From Onchidella celtica (Eukaryota > Mollusca > Gastropoda > Systellommatophora > Onchidiidae): a DNA stretch of 64,000 nt. The stretch covers positions 38,663,457-38,727,456 of the forward strand of contig OZ007579.1 in NCBI GenBank assembly GCA_963931925.1, in the 5' to 3' direction. Position 1 is the stretch's first letter; the number at the start of each line of letters is the position of its first letter. Position numbers and translations under genes: made by a program. Below are positions 55,734 to 64,000 of the stretch, one piece after another. The notes under the pieces were generated by a model. That model was not told the DNA's origin. It saw only the letters and a list, made by a program, of their open reading frames with translations, and ran no database searches.

Positions 55734-58700
55734 ATGCGCCCAGGCTTGCAACAGCAAGATCTCACTAACATTGACTCCATCAGGAAATCCCAAATTATTG
55801 ATCGAGAACTTCAGCTACTAAACATCGACATCGCTGCCCTTCAAGAAACTCGACTTCCCGACTCCGGGTCAGTCAAAGAAGAAAACTACACCTTCTTCTG
55901 GCAGGGCCTTAGCAGCGAACAGCCGAGAATCCACGGCGTGGGCTTCGCCGTAAAAAACTCCCTTATCAATTCGATCGCAACTCCAATTGGAGTGTCAGAA
56001 CGCATCATGACACTCAGACTGAACACCCGGTCTGGTTTTACCAACATTATCTGTGTCTATGCCCCAACACTTACCTCCTCTGACGAAACCAAAGACATTT
56101 TCTACGAGGCATTGCAGAGGACTCTCCACAACATCCCTCTCACCGAAGGCCTGCTAATTCTGGGTGACTTTAACGCTCGAGTGGGAGCAGATCACTCCGC
56201 ATGGCCAAAGTGCATTGGGCACTTCGGCATTGGCAACATCAACGAAAACGGGAAGCGCCTTCTGGAGCTATGCTCCGTAAACTCATTATGTGTTACAAAC
56301 ACGTACTTTGACCTTAAGAGATGCCAAAGAACATCATGGCGCCATCCCAGGTCTGGCCATTGGCATCAATTAGATCTTATTCTCTCAAGGAGGAAGAGTT
56401 TGGGCTGTATAAAAATAACTCGTTCCCTCCACAGTGCTGACTGTGACACCGACCATGCACTGGTAGTCAGCAAAATCAAAATTTCGGCCAAGAAAATATA
56501 CAGATCAAAAGCCCCTTCAATCCCTAAGATCAATGTAACAGCAATCAGAGATGAATCAAATAGAAAGTCATTTGAAAAGTTATTCGCTGAAAGCATGGAT
56601 AATGTCACCCAATGTGACTCGGTAGATGAAACATGGAACACTCTCAGTTCAAAAATTCATGACTGTGCCATCAAGTCTTTTGGACAGCATAAAGTTTCAA
56701 ACAACGACTGGGTAGCCCAGAACAGCGAAATTCTCCTACCTCTCATTGAGCAAAAGAAATCTGCTTTCAATGAGTATAACAAAAATTGCAATCAGAGTAC
56801 AAAAACTTGTTTGAAAAATGCAAAAGCTAAACTTCAGCTGGAGGTAAGACGTTGCGCCAACAAATACTGGACAGACTTGTGTAACAGCATACAAGAGGCA
56901 AATGAAAAGGGAGATATGAAAACCGCCTTTAGTCAGATGAAAGTAGCCCTTGGGCCAATCATCACCAAAAGCGCCCCACTTAAGTCTGTAAATGGTGAAC
57001 CCATCACAGATAAAAATGAACAACTGAATAGGTGGGTAGAGCATTACTCTCTGTTGTATTCAACTCAGAAAAATATTCCACCAGATTTTGAGGAACACCT
57101 CCAAAAACTGCCAATAATGGCCGAACTTGACGCTGAACCTTCCTTAGTCGAGCTTTCCAATGCAATCGACCACCTGTCTGCTGGAAAAGCCACAGGAAGT
57201 GACAACATTCCTGCAGAGGTATTAAAAGACCTAAAAGGCCCACTATTACCACACCTGTATAATCTGTTACTGCAGTGTTGGAAAGAAGGCGTGATACCAC
57301 ATGATATGAGAGACGCCAAAATTGTCACACTTTACAAGAACAAAGGAGACAAAGGCGACTGCAACAACTATCGAGGCATATCCCTCCTCAGCATTACTGG
57401 AAAGGCTTTTGCTCGCGTCATCCTCTGCCGCCTTCAACAACTGGCGGAAAAAGTCTTACCAGAAACACAATGTGGCTTTCGAAGCAAACGATCAACTATT
57501 GACATGATATTTGCACTTCGGCAAATCCAAGAAAAATGTAAAGAACAAAACAGGCCGCTTATAACATGCTTTGTGGACCTAACAAAGGCTTTCGACACCG
57601 TAAGCCGATCTGGCCTGTATGCAATCCTTAAATCCATAGGCTGTCCACCAACATTGCTAAAACTTATTGCATCCTTCCACACTGACATGAGGGCATGTGT
57701 CAACTTTGAGGGCTGGACATCCAATTCATTTGCTGTAAACAGCGGTGTGAAGCAGGGATGTGTTCTTGCTCCTACCTTATTTGGTATATATTTTGCAGCC
57801 CTACTCAAGAATGCCTTTGGTCAATGTTCAGGTGGAGTACTTATTAACACCAGAGTGGACGGCTCCATTTTTAATGTTGCCAGACTAAAAGCAAAATCTC
57901 GTACAGAGCATATTATGTTACAAGAGCTCCTCTTCGCAGATGATGCTGCAATCGTGGCCCACGATGAAACCACGCTCCAGGCTCTCATCAATAGCCTTGC
58001 CAAAGCCTGTGACAAATTCATGCTAAAGATCAGTGTCTCAAAAACTGTAGTTTTGACACAAGGCTTGAGAAACTCCAACCCAATCATGCTGAATGGCTCT
58101 CCTCTGGAGCAAGTGGGAAAATTCTGCTACCTAGGCTCAACCATCAGTGGTAGCACAGACATAACAACTGAAATAAATGCCAGAATAGGAAAGGCGGCCA
58201 CAGCTTTTGGCAAACTCTCAAAAAGGGTGTGGAACAATAGCAAGCTGACCATCAAAACAAAGGTACTCGTGTACCAAACTTGCGTCCTAAGCACCCTGCT
58301 GTATGGCTCAGAGACATGGACCACCTACTCCAAACATGAAAGATCCCTCAACTCCTTCCACCTGCGCTGCCTACGCAAAATTCTCAAGATCAAGTGGCAA
58401 GACAGGATCTCAAATATCGAAGTTCTGAGCCGAGCCAACATTCCATCAACTCAGGCTCTCCTAGGCAAAAAAAGACTGCGGTGGCTTGGACATCTCCACC
58501 GTATGGATAATGATCGCATCCCCAGACAAATTCTCTACGGGGAACTTGCTACTGGCAACCGACCCAGAGGTAGGCCACATCTGCGATTCAAAGACACTTG
58601 CAAGGTCACGATGAAAGCATTCAACATCGACCCCAATGAATGGGAGAACCTTGCAAGTGATCGAAGCAGATGGAGACAAAAATTGCGCAGTGGCACGCTC

Positions 58701-58865
58701 GCAATAGACTTCAAGGCAAAAGAAACATACCTGACAAAACGACAGAGGCGGAATGAAAACACTCGCCAAAGTGAACCCAAAAGACTGACCTGCAATCACT
58801 GCCATCGCACTCTCGGGTCAAACATTGGTAGAATAAGCCACGAGAGAAGCTGTCAGTCAAAGTGA
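55734..58865 (+). CDS. LINE ORF: AP endonuclease-reverse transcriptase
   Basis: 1043 codons without a break. Endonuclease: ALQETR (E38), GDFNARVG (144-151), SWRHPRSGHWHQLDLIL, and D240-H241 in CDTDHALV. RT: NYRGISLL (545-552), FVDLTKAFDTV (D615), GVKQGCVLAP (671-680), FADDAA (734-739). A C-terminal region (RRLRWLGHLHRM, RPRGRPHLRFKD) and a zinc-finger-like C-x2-C-x12-H-x3-C (C1020, C1023, H1036, C1040) follow. The first endonuclease strand (LGTWNVRTM) begins before the ATG. The frame is open back to 55650, but the only ATG in it is 55734, so translation may begin at a non-AUG codon or after an upstream frame. It is intact and potentially active. Confidence 0.93.
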   Translation: MRPGLQQQDLTNIDSIRKSQIIDRELQLLNIDIAALQETRLPDSGSVKEENYTFFWQGLSSEQPRIHGVGFAVKNSLINSIATPIGVSERIMTLRLNTRSGFTNIICVYAPTLTSSDETKDIFYEALQRTLHNIPLTEGLLILGDFNARVGADHSAWPKCIGHFGIGNINENGKRLLELCSVNSLCVTNTYFDLKRCQRTSWRHPRSGHWHQLDLILSRRKSLGCIKITRSLHSADCDTDHALVVSKIKISAKKIYRSKAPSIPKINVTAIRDESNRKSFEKLFAESMDNVTQCDSVDETWNTLSSKIHDCAIKSFGQHKVSNNDWVAQNSEILLPLIEQKKSAFNEYNKNCNQSTKTCLKNAKAKLQLEVRRCANKYWTDLCNSIQEANEKGDMKTAFSQMKVALGPIITKSAPLKSVNGEPITDKNEQLNRWVEHYSLLYSTQKNIPPDFEEHLQKLPIMAELDAEPSLVELSNAIDHLSAGKATGSDNIPAEVLKDLKGPLLPHLYNLLLQCWKEGVIPHDMRDAKIVTLYKNKGDKGDCNNYRGISLLSITGKAFARVILCRLQQLAEKVLPETQCGFRSKRSTIDMIFALRQIQEKCKEQNRPLITCFVDLTKAFDTVSRSGLYAILKSIGCPPTLLKLIASFHTDMRACVNFEGWTSNSFAVNSGVKQGCVLAPTLFGIYFAALLKNAFGQCSGGVLINTRVDGSIFNVARLKAKSRTEHIMLQELLFADDAAIVAHDETTLQALINSLAKACDKFMLKISVSKTVVLTQGLRNSNPIMLNGSPLEQVGKFCYLGSTISGSTDITTEINARIGKAATAFGKLSKRVWNNSKLTIKTKVLVYQTCVLSTLLYGSETWTTYSKHERSLNSFHLRCLRKILKIKWQDRISNIEVLSRANIPSTQALLGKKRLRWLGHLHRMDNDRIPRQILYGELATGNRPRGRPHLRFKDTCKVTMKAFNIDPNEWENLASDRSRWRQKLRSGTLAIDFKAKETYLTKRQRRNENTRQSEPKRLTCNHCHRTLGSNIGRISHERSCQSK

Positions 58866-58890
58866 AAGTGAATATTCTAGCTGCTAAGAC

Positions 58891-58904
58891 CGTCTGTAAA
58901 GACG
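58891..58904 (+). other. 3' hairpin of the LINE
   Basis: CGTCT GTAA AGACG forms a perfect 5-bp stem with a 4-nt loop, 25 bp after the stop and just before the TA-repeat tail. Such 3' structures can be the template recognised by the LINE RT. Confidence 0.55.
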
Positions 58905-59204
58905 CTAAAGGCCATATATATATATACTAAGAGGGAAACCGCACAGTCAGATGCTGGCAGACAAGAAGTGCACACCACGATTTCATTTATTTTCTTAGTA
59001 AATCAGAGAAGACACTGTCATGCTAAGCCCACTCAGACACTGCCAGCTACTACCATTATTTCTTGGGTGTACATTTTGCTGACAGCACCTGGCTGTGACA
59101 TTCTGGGCTTAGTATGACACCCCCACCCCCAAGGGATAAGGGTCGAAACTTGTTAGGCTAATGACGAGAGAGTGTTTTAAAGAGAAAGTGAGAAAATAAT
59201 TTGC

Positions 59205-59285
59205 GAATGCCACCCCTGAGCGAGATTCGAACTGGGAGACTATTGGCACCGGGCCAAAGTTTCTAACTACTGGATTGTTGCATTG
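59205..59285 (-). mobile_element. tRNA-like SINE head (diverged)
   Basis: Paralogue of 14510-14600 with B-box-like CCAGTTCGAATCTCGC on the minus strand. Confidence 0.35.
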
Positions 59286-59409
59286 GCCTTAACACATGGG
59301 GACGTGACAAGAGAGGTTCAGGTTCAGGCTGCAACTGTGCAGAGTTGTCTTTGTACACCTAATTTCTTTCTTTGCCATTGAATGCAAACATGCATTTCTA
59401 TTCCACAAC

Positions 59410-59437
59410 ACAGACAGACAGATAGACAGACAGACTG

Positions 59438-59520
<83 letters not shown>
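59410..59520. repeat. GACA/GATA microsatellite
   Basis: GACAGACA then about 20 GATA units, occupying the place of intron 1 of a decayed TPR module. Confidence 0.93.
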
Positions 59521-59521
<1 letters not shown>

Positions 59522-59522
59522 T

Positions 59523-59585
59523 CAAATGAGCCGCCAACAGAAGCTTTCCTTTATGCAAGTCATTGCCCACCCCCCCCCCCACCCC
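59523..59585 (-). pseudogene. Relic of a TPR-module exon 1
   Basis: ATCAAATGAGCCGCCAACAG..CTTTCCTTTATGCAAGTCATTGCCCAC matches the exon 1 donor region of module 1 (GATCAAATG..CAACAGAAACTTTACCTTATACAAGTCATTACCAC). It then runs into a C tract and the start codon part is lost. Confidence 0.6.
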
Positions 59586-59977
59586 GGCTTTAGACTTATA
59601 TCAGTTGATTTCACGATATATCAATGCAAAACAACTAGTAGTCCTGTGCCAAAATAAACAACAACAAAAATATATTTCCACCCTAGCGATAGCGCCTCCC
59701 TCCTTCCTTTTTTCGTAAAACCAGCCATTTGCCTAATTGATCACTTGTACAACTTGAAATTATGGAATAAAACCATAAACAGACTACTACAGTACCATCT
59801 AGGCAAAGAGAGTCAATGGTCAACACTCTTTGAACTCATAAAAACACATTAATTGTGTGAGATAATAGTATGCGTGTGGACAATGCGATCGTAACAAAAC
59901 ATTTAAATCAGCCTGGTAAGCTTATGTTAATCTCCGTCATTTATGGAGGCCTAATAAAAATTTAATATGCTATACCT

Positions 59978-60175
59978 GTCAGATAAAATATACTATATCT
60001 GTCAGATAAAATATGCTATACCTGTCACATAAAATATACTATATCTGTCAGATAAAATATGCTATACCTGTCAGATAAAATATGCTATACCTGTCAGATA
60101 AAATAATTATGCTATACCTGTCAGATAAAATAATTATGCTATACCTGTCAGATAAAATATGCTATACCTGTCACA
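59978..60175. repeat. Minisatellite of about 23-26 bp
   Basis: About eight units of CTGTCAGATAAAATATGCTATAC, some with an extra AAT. Edges are sharp. Confidence 0.92.
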
Positions 60176-60469
60176 GCGCTGACCATTCCACACCCTTTGT
60201 CTCCAACCCCCCCCCCCCTCCCTTACCTGGAAAAACAATTGCATTTTTTGCATAAGAATGTGTGTAGCTCTCTCCACATGTCCTCTCCATTGTCCCCACC
60301 CCGCTTTCAAAAACCATGCCAAACCAATTTTCATGAAGAAACTGGCTAATTATTTCACTACTTCACCTACTTGTTACAAACAAATGGTACTCTAAACTGA
60401 TGTAAGTATGCACAAATTGAATTCCATAAAATATAGAACCAGATGAAACAGATTTAAATATTCACGTTA

Positions 60470-61080
60470 GTCAGTGGATTATGCCTGCAGTAGATCAATG
60501 CTCATCTGTTTGAATGGATCCCAGTCAACGTTTCCCACTAATTTCTCCAAACCACTAAGCCAAACCTTTGATGCCTTGAGCGAAAACGTTTTAAATTCAA
60601 AGCCGATGTGTGACATTCAAACTTGTGTGCAACATTTCGATGTGGGCGGTACCAGTACAACGACACACAGCGACACACAGCCGTGAACCCGCGCAGGTTG
60701 GAGGGAACATAGACCCCACCCAGCCCAGATCTCTGTTCCGTCACCACAGTGAAATTATTATTCCTCCTCTGGTCACAGGATTATTTTTGTACAATTATCA
60801 TCACATAATTATTTAATGTTTGGATGACGATCTAATAGAAATATAAAGTCTCTCACCACAGAATTCATACATAGATCATAATAAAGCTTTTGTACATGGA
60901 GCGGTGAATCTGGGCAAACTGGAAGGAGACGCGAGTTTATATTCAGGAAGTTTGGCTTGACTGCACAACTATGTCACAAGATCACATAAGGATTGGCACA
61001 AAAACTGCACTGGTGACCAGTTAAGTTGCAATTCAGTACAAAATAGCAGTTCTGTGCTACAAGTGCATAAACAAAACTGC
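60470..61080 (-). other. Relic of a fourth module 5' flank
   Basis: 60690-60835 aligns weakly with the conserved leader block and its continuation at 10505-10615 (TGTACAATTA.CA..CATAATTAT). 60950-61000 aligns with the CAGGAAG.TTGGCTTG..TATGTCACAAG part of 10715-10760. The surrounding frames are not supported as genes. Confidence 0.4.
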
Positions 61081-61139
61081 ACCACCTTACCTTTCCACTC
61101 AGGCAGAGCCCTACTCACCATCTCGTTCTTCAAGATAAA

Positions 61140-61330
61140 GCGACCAGGGCCTTCTTAAGATTTTTAACTGCAAGTCAAAGAAACTAGGAGGCAGAGCATT
61201 TACACACTCTGATCCGCATATCTGGAACTCGCTGCCAAAATCGTTGTGAGAAGCATCTACCGAGTCAAAATTCAAAACTGGTCCAAAAACCTACTTTTTT
61301 AAAAGACACTTTCAGTTGCCTCGTTCACAG
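61140..61330 (+). pseudogene. LINE reverse-transcriptase C-terminal fragment
   Basis: Translation gives GRAFTHSDPHIWNSLPKSL, a stop, then SKFKTGPKTYFFKRHF. This matches the terminal WNSLP...FK..LKT.LF motif of CR1/L2/Jockey-type LINE proteins. It is short and broken. Confidence 0.6.
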
Positions 61331-61422
61331 TCAATTTATTTTCTCAATTCACTTTATTTTTGCTGTTTTATTGTTTAATTTCTGACTTGCAGTACACACA
61401 TGTGTGTGTGTCTATGTATATG

Positions 61423-61491
61423 ATACCGGCAAAGTATGAAATTCTGGCATTCATTTTAATACCGGCAAAGTATGAAATTCTGGCATTCTAG
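61423..61491. repeat. Two tandem copies of a 38-bp unit
   Basis: ATACCGGCAAAGTATGAAAT... is present twice in direct succession, the first copy with a short AT extension. Confidence 0.8.
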
Positions 61492-61499
61492 AATGCCGA

Positions 61500-62635
61500 A
61501 ACAAATTAGGTAAAGCATGAAAAAGAGTTGTAATTTTGATTTGTTACATAGTATGCCTAGGCATCATATACATCCCTTATAGGAGTGTAGGGTATCTGAG
61601 ACGCCAAGACGTACGACTAAGGGTATGACAATAAATTCCTACAATAAAATCTTCTTGAAAAGCATGGTGTCTTTGGGATCCCGAGACGTACGGGTAGAAA
61701 CAGCAAAAATGCATGTGCGTTAGTGAGCACGCACGTGCATATTTAAAATTTTAAAATGGGAAGATGGGCAATGGCGTCATTGAAGAATACCTGGAATTTC
61801 AAAATTAAAAATTACAAAAGTTTTTAATTGCTTCTGGGTGTATTAGACCCATGGCGTACGATACTGTGAGGGGTAAAGCCCCACTACCAGTGTCCATTCA
61901 GAACGCCATACTACAAAAATTTGAACTCGCATGTTGACGTTATGGCTTGGCAAGTTTCTTACATAATTCAGCCAGTTTTCCTACTCCTCGCGTAATTTAT
62001 TATCATTTCATAGATCATTTTGTTGGTGAATGTTCGATAGAGAAGTCAACAGAAGGGGTTAGGATTAGAGGGGATCTAAGTGCCCCCCCCCCCTCCCTCC
62101 CTAACTGCACTTATCCAGGTAATTACATCTAACGCACCCCTCTCCCTCCCGGTCTACTTACTTACCTACCTGCTTCCCTGTCTATCTGTCTGCCTGCCTT
62201 CCCGTCTATCTGTCTGCCTGCCTGCCCGTCTATCTGTCTGTCTGTTTGTCAGTCTGTCGCCTTTTCTTAAATTAATTGCCTCGCCCTCTCTCTCCCCCAA
62301 TGTTCTGCTTACTTATAAACACTTCCGAGTCAGTGATAAACAGATCTGAGCTGCATACACAGAAAACATTTTTGTGTAAGATTGACTAGCTGACTCTGAC
62401 TTGACTTGGACCCAGAACTCTTTCAATACTGATAAGTCTGTTGTTGTATCGCCCATGTTAGTTTGTCTCCGTCAGCTTATTAGTCTGAAACTGCTCCTCC
62501 AGAAATTTATATTCTGTTTTATAAAAGGAATGTTTTAACAAATCTAGAAATAAAATAGGGACACCCGGAACTTAACAATACTAGTTTCATTGGGTTGAAT
62601 AGAAAGGTTCAGTGCTGTATGCTTAATATTTGTAT
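61500..62635. other. Intergenic sequence
   Basis: AT-rich with two GACGTACG-containing blocks near 61605 and 61685 and a CTGTCTGCCTGC-type microsatellite at about 62175-62255. No gene or element with defined ends recognised. Confidence 0.5.
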
Positions 62636-64000
62636 TTTTGTGTATTTGTATTTGTCACCTCACCTGTCACCTGTCGGCTTCATCGTCATCGATGTTAGCT
62701 GCTACAGTGGATGTCACGACAAAATCTCCTCCACCCAATCCTGTCCTTAGCTTTCCTAGTTAGTTCACTTATTTCCAGCTGGCTGACTTTCTTGATGTTA
62801 TCGTGATATGTAATGGGTGGTCTTCCTTGTTTTCTCTTTGTTTCTGTCTTTCCTTGAAGGATTGATATCATAAGGGCCGTGCTTTTGTTTCGGGCCGCGT
62901 GGCCGATGTATGCAAGTCTTCTTTTATTTATTTCAGGTGTTATTCTTCTGGTGGTGCCAAGCTGTTCTAAGATGCTTGTATTTGTTCTCCTTTCTGTCCA
63001 ACTTATTCTGAGTAGCCTTCTGTAAAGCCACATTTCAGCTGCCTCCAATCTTGTTATGTCTGCCTTTTTGAGTGTCCAGGCTTCACAACCATATAGTAGG
63101 ACTGGCCAGATCAAGCACTTAAGTATGTTCACTTTGAGGTCCGTTGGTGTGCCTCTATCCTTCCAAATGTTGTTTAGTTGAACCATTTTGTGTTTTGCCA
63201 TTCCTATCCTTGTTTTTATGTCCTTTGAGCAGCTTCCATCTTGCGATTTATGTGATCCTAGGTATTTGAAATCAGTCACTTTTTCTAGTGCTGTTTTGTT
63301 TACTAGTATCTCCTGGTGTTCATGGTGCCCTGTTCCAGTATGCATGACTTTCGTTTTCTTAGCATTTAGGTGTAGGCCTGCTGTCTTGCCCGCTTCATCC
63401 ACTCTGTGCAACACTCTTTTCATGCTGGTGATGTTATCTGACATAAGAGCTGTGTCATCAGCGTAGCGAAGGTTTGTGATGTTTCGGCCTCCGATCTTTA
63501 TTCCCATATCTTCTATGTCTGCGTTTCTCATGATCTGCTCAGTATAAATATTGAAAAGATGAGGTGAAAGTATGCAACCCTGTCTGACTCCTTTCTCGAT
63601 GTTGAAATATGGACAGTTCTCATTGTTCCATCTAATCGTTGCCTTTTGTTCGTGGTATAGTGCAGCGATGAGGGTCACAAGGTGTTTCGGGAATCCCATC
63701 TTAATCATTATATCGAACAGGTGATGGTGCCTAACGCTGTCGAACGCTTTGCTGTAGTCTATGAACGTGATGAAGGCTTCGTTTCCATTGCTTCTTATCT
63801 GTTCAATCATTATTTGTAGTATGAAGAGCATGTCAGCGGTTCCTCTGTTGGTCCTGTAACCAGCTTGACATTCTGATAGTTCCTCTTCTACCTTAGATTT
63901 CATTATGTTGAGTATGATGATGAGCAGGATTTTGCTGGTGTGACTGATGAGGGCGATGGTTCTATAATTTCCACAGTCTTTGACATTGCCGCTTTTGTAT
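62636..64000 (-). mobile_element. 3' part of a second RTE-like LINE, running off the window
   Basis: The coding part starts beyond the right edge. The 3' end after the stop has repeated CAGGTGA units and a tail of ACAAATACAAA type near 62640. Confidence 0.75.
62695..63999 (-). CDS. LINE reverse transcriptase, C-terminal part
   Basis: Open frame from the window edge (DCGNYRTIALISHTSKILL) to a stop at 62695. RT motifs: AFITFIDYSKAFDSV, GVRQGCILSPHLFNIY and YADDTALM (the YADD box). It is followed by the C-terminal region WPVLLYGCEAWTLKK, RRLLRISW and KRKQGRPPITY, typical of RTE/BovB-type proteins. No break in this part. The sequence differs clearly from the LINE at 55734 (YADD against FADD, no terminal zinc finger), so it is a different family. 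The ATG at 63903 is internal. Confidence 0.9.
   Translation of the reverse strand, partial: YKSGNVKDCGNYRTIALISHTSKILLIIILNIMKSKVEEELSECQAGYRTNRGTADMLFILQIMIEQIRSNGNEAFITFIDYSKAFDSVRHHHLFDIMIKMGFPKHLVTLIAALYHEQKATIRWNNENCPYFNIEKGVRQGCILSPHLFNIYTEQIMRNADIEDMGIKIGGRNITNLRYADDTALMSDNITSMKRVLHRVDEAGKTAGLHLNAKKTKVMHTGTGHHEHQEILVNKTALEKVTDFKYLGSHKSQDGSCSKDIKTRIGMAKHKMVQLNNIWKDRGTPTDLKVNILKCLIWPVLLYGCEAWTLKKADITRLEAAEMWLYRRLLRISWTERRTNTSILEQLGTTRRITPEINKRRLAYIGHAARNKSTALMISILQGKTETKRKQGRPPITYHDNIKKVSQLEISELTRKAKDRIGWRRFCRDIHCSS

Larger units (their letters stand above)
54944..58934 (+). mobile_element. Full-length RTE-like LINE with 11-bp target duplication
   Basis: ATACTAAGAGG occurs at 54944-54954 and 58924-58934; the paralogous segment near 14235 has the uninterrupted site. 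Between them lie a GC-rich 5' region of about 700 bp, one long frame (endonuclease plus RT) and a 3' end of about 58 bp with a hairpin and a (TA)n tail. The short 3' end, single ORF and simple-repeat tail fit the RTE clade; RTE-X or a related group is possible. Confidence 0.9.

Overview
This is eukaryotic, intron-bearing, AT-rich DNA crowded with transposons, most likely from a mollusc and probably a gastropod. That assignment is an inference. It rests on CTAGAT-type hexamer runs, tetranucleotide GATA/GACA arrays, tRNA-derived SINEs and abundant RTE-type LINEs. No bacterial operon, rRNA gene or CRISPR array was seen.

The host genes form a head-to-tail array on the minus strand. A three-exon module encodes a small TPR domain with the full Hsp70/Hsp90 carboxylate-clamp pattern. 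It occurs at 49.44-48.11 kb (module 3), 18.93-17.28 kb (module 2), 8.62-0.99 kb (module 1) and, cut by the window edge, at 29-1 (module 0). A degenerate first exon lies at 59.5 kb. Exon 3 of each intact module ends at a good phase-1 donor. Only module 3 is followed, 527 bp later, by a long exon (47586-46160) with a phase-compatible acceptor. That exon encodes a trypsin-like serine protease. The predicted gene is therefore a TPR-clamp/S1-protease fusion of about 635 residues. Modules 1 and 2 lack the protease exon. The 5' flanks (about 8.6-14.8 kb, 49.4-59.5 kb, and pieces at 41.2 and 60.7 kb) are old segmental duplicates and supply several empty insertion sites.

Mobile DNA fills the rest:
- a non-coding LARD-like LTR element (1378-6863) inside intron 2 of module 1;
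- a Ty3/Gypsy element with Copia-like gene order, integrase before RT, resembling the Gmr1 group (21303-29756, minus strand), with a triplicated tRNA-Pro primer site and a deleted RT core;
- a P-superfamily transposon (31292-40924) whose THAP-transposase gene is split by a second LARD (32336-37436) of the same family as the first;
- an intact 1043-codon RTE-like LINE (54955-58923) with an 11-bp target duplication, and a second RTE-like LINE running off the right edge;
- hAT remnants, several MITEs with visible target duplications, SINEs and solo LTRs.

Annotation is by reading only; splice sites and element families are predictions.
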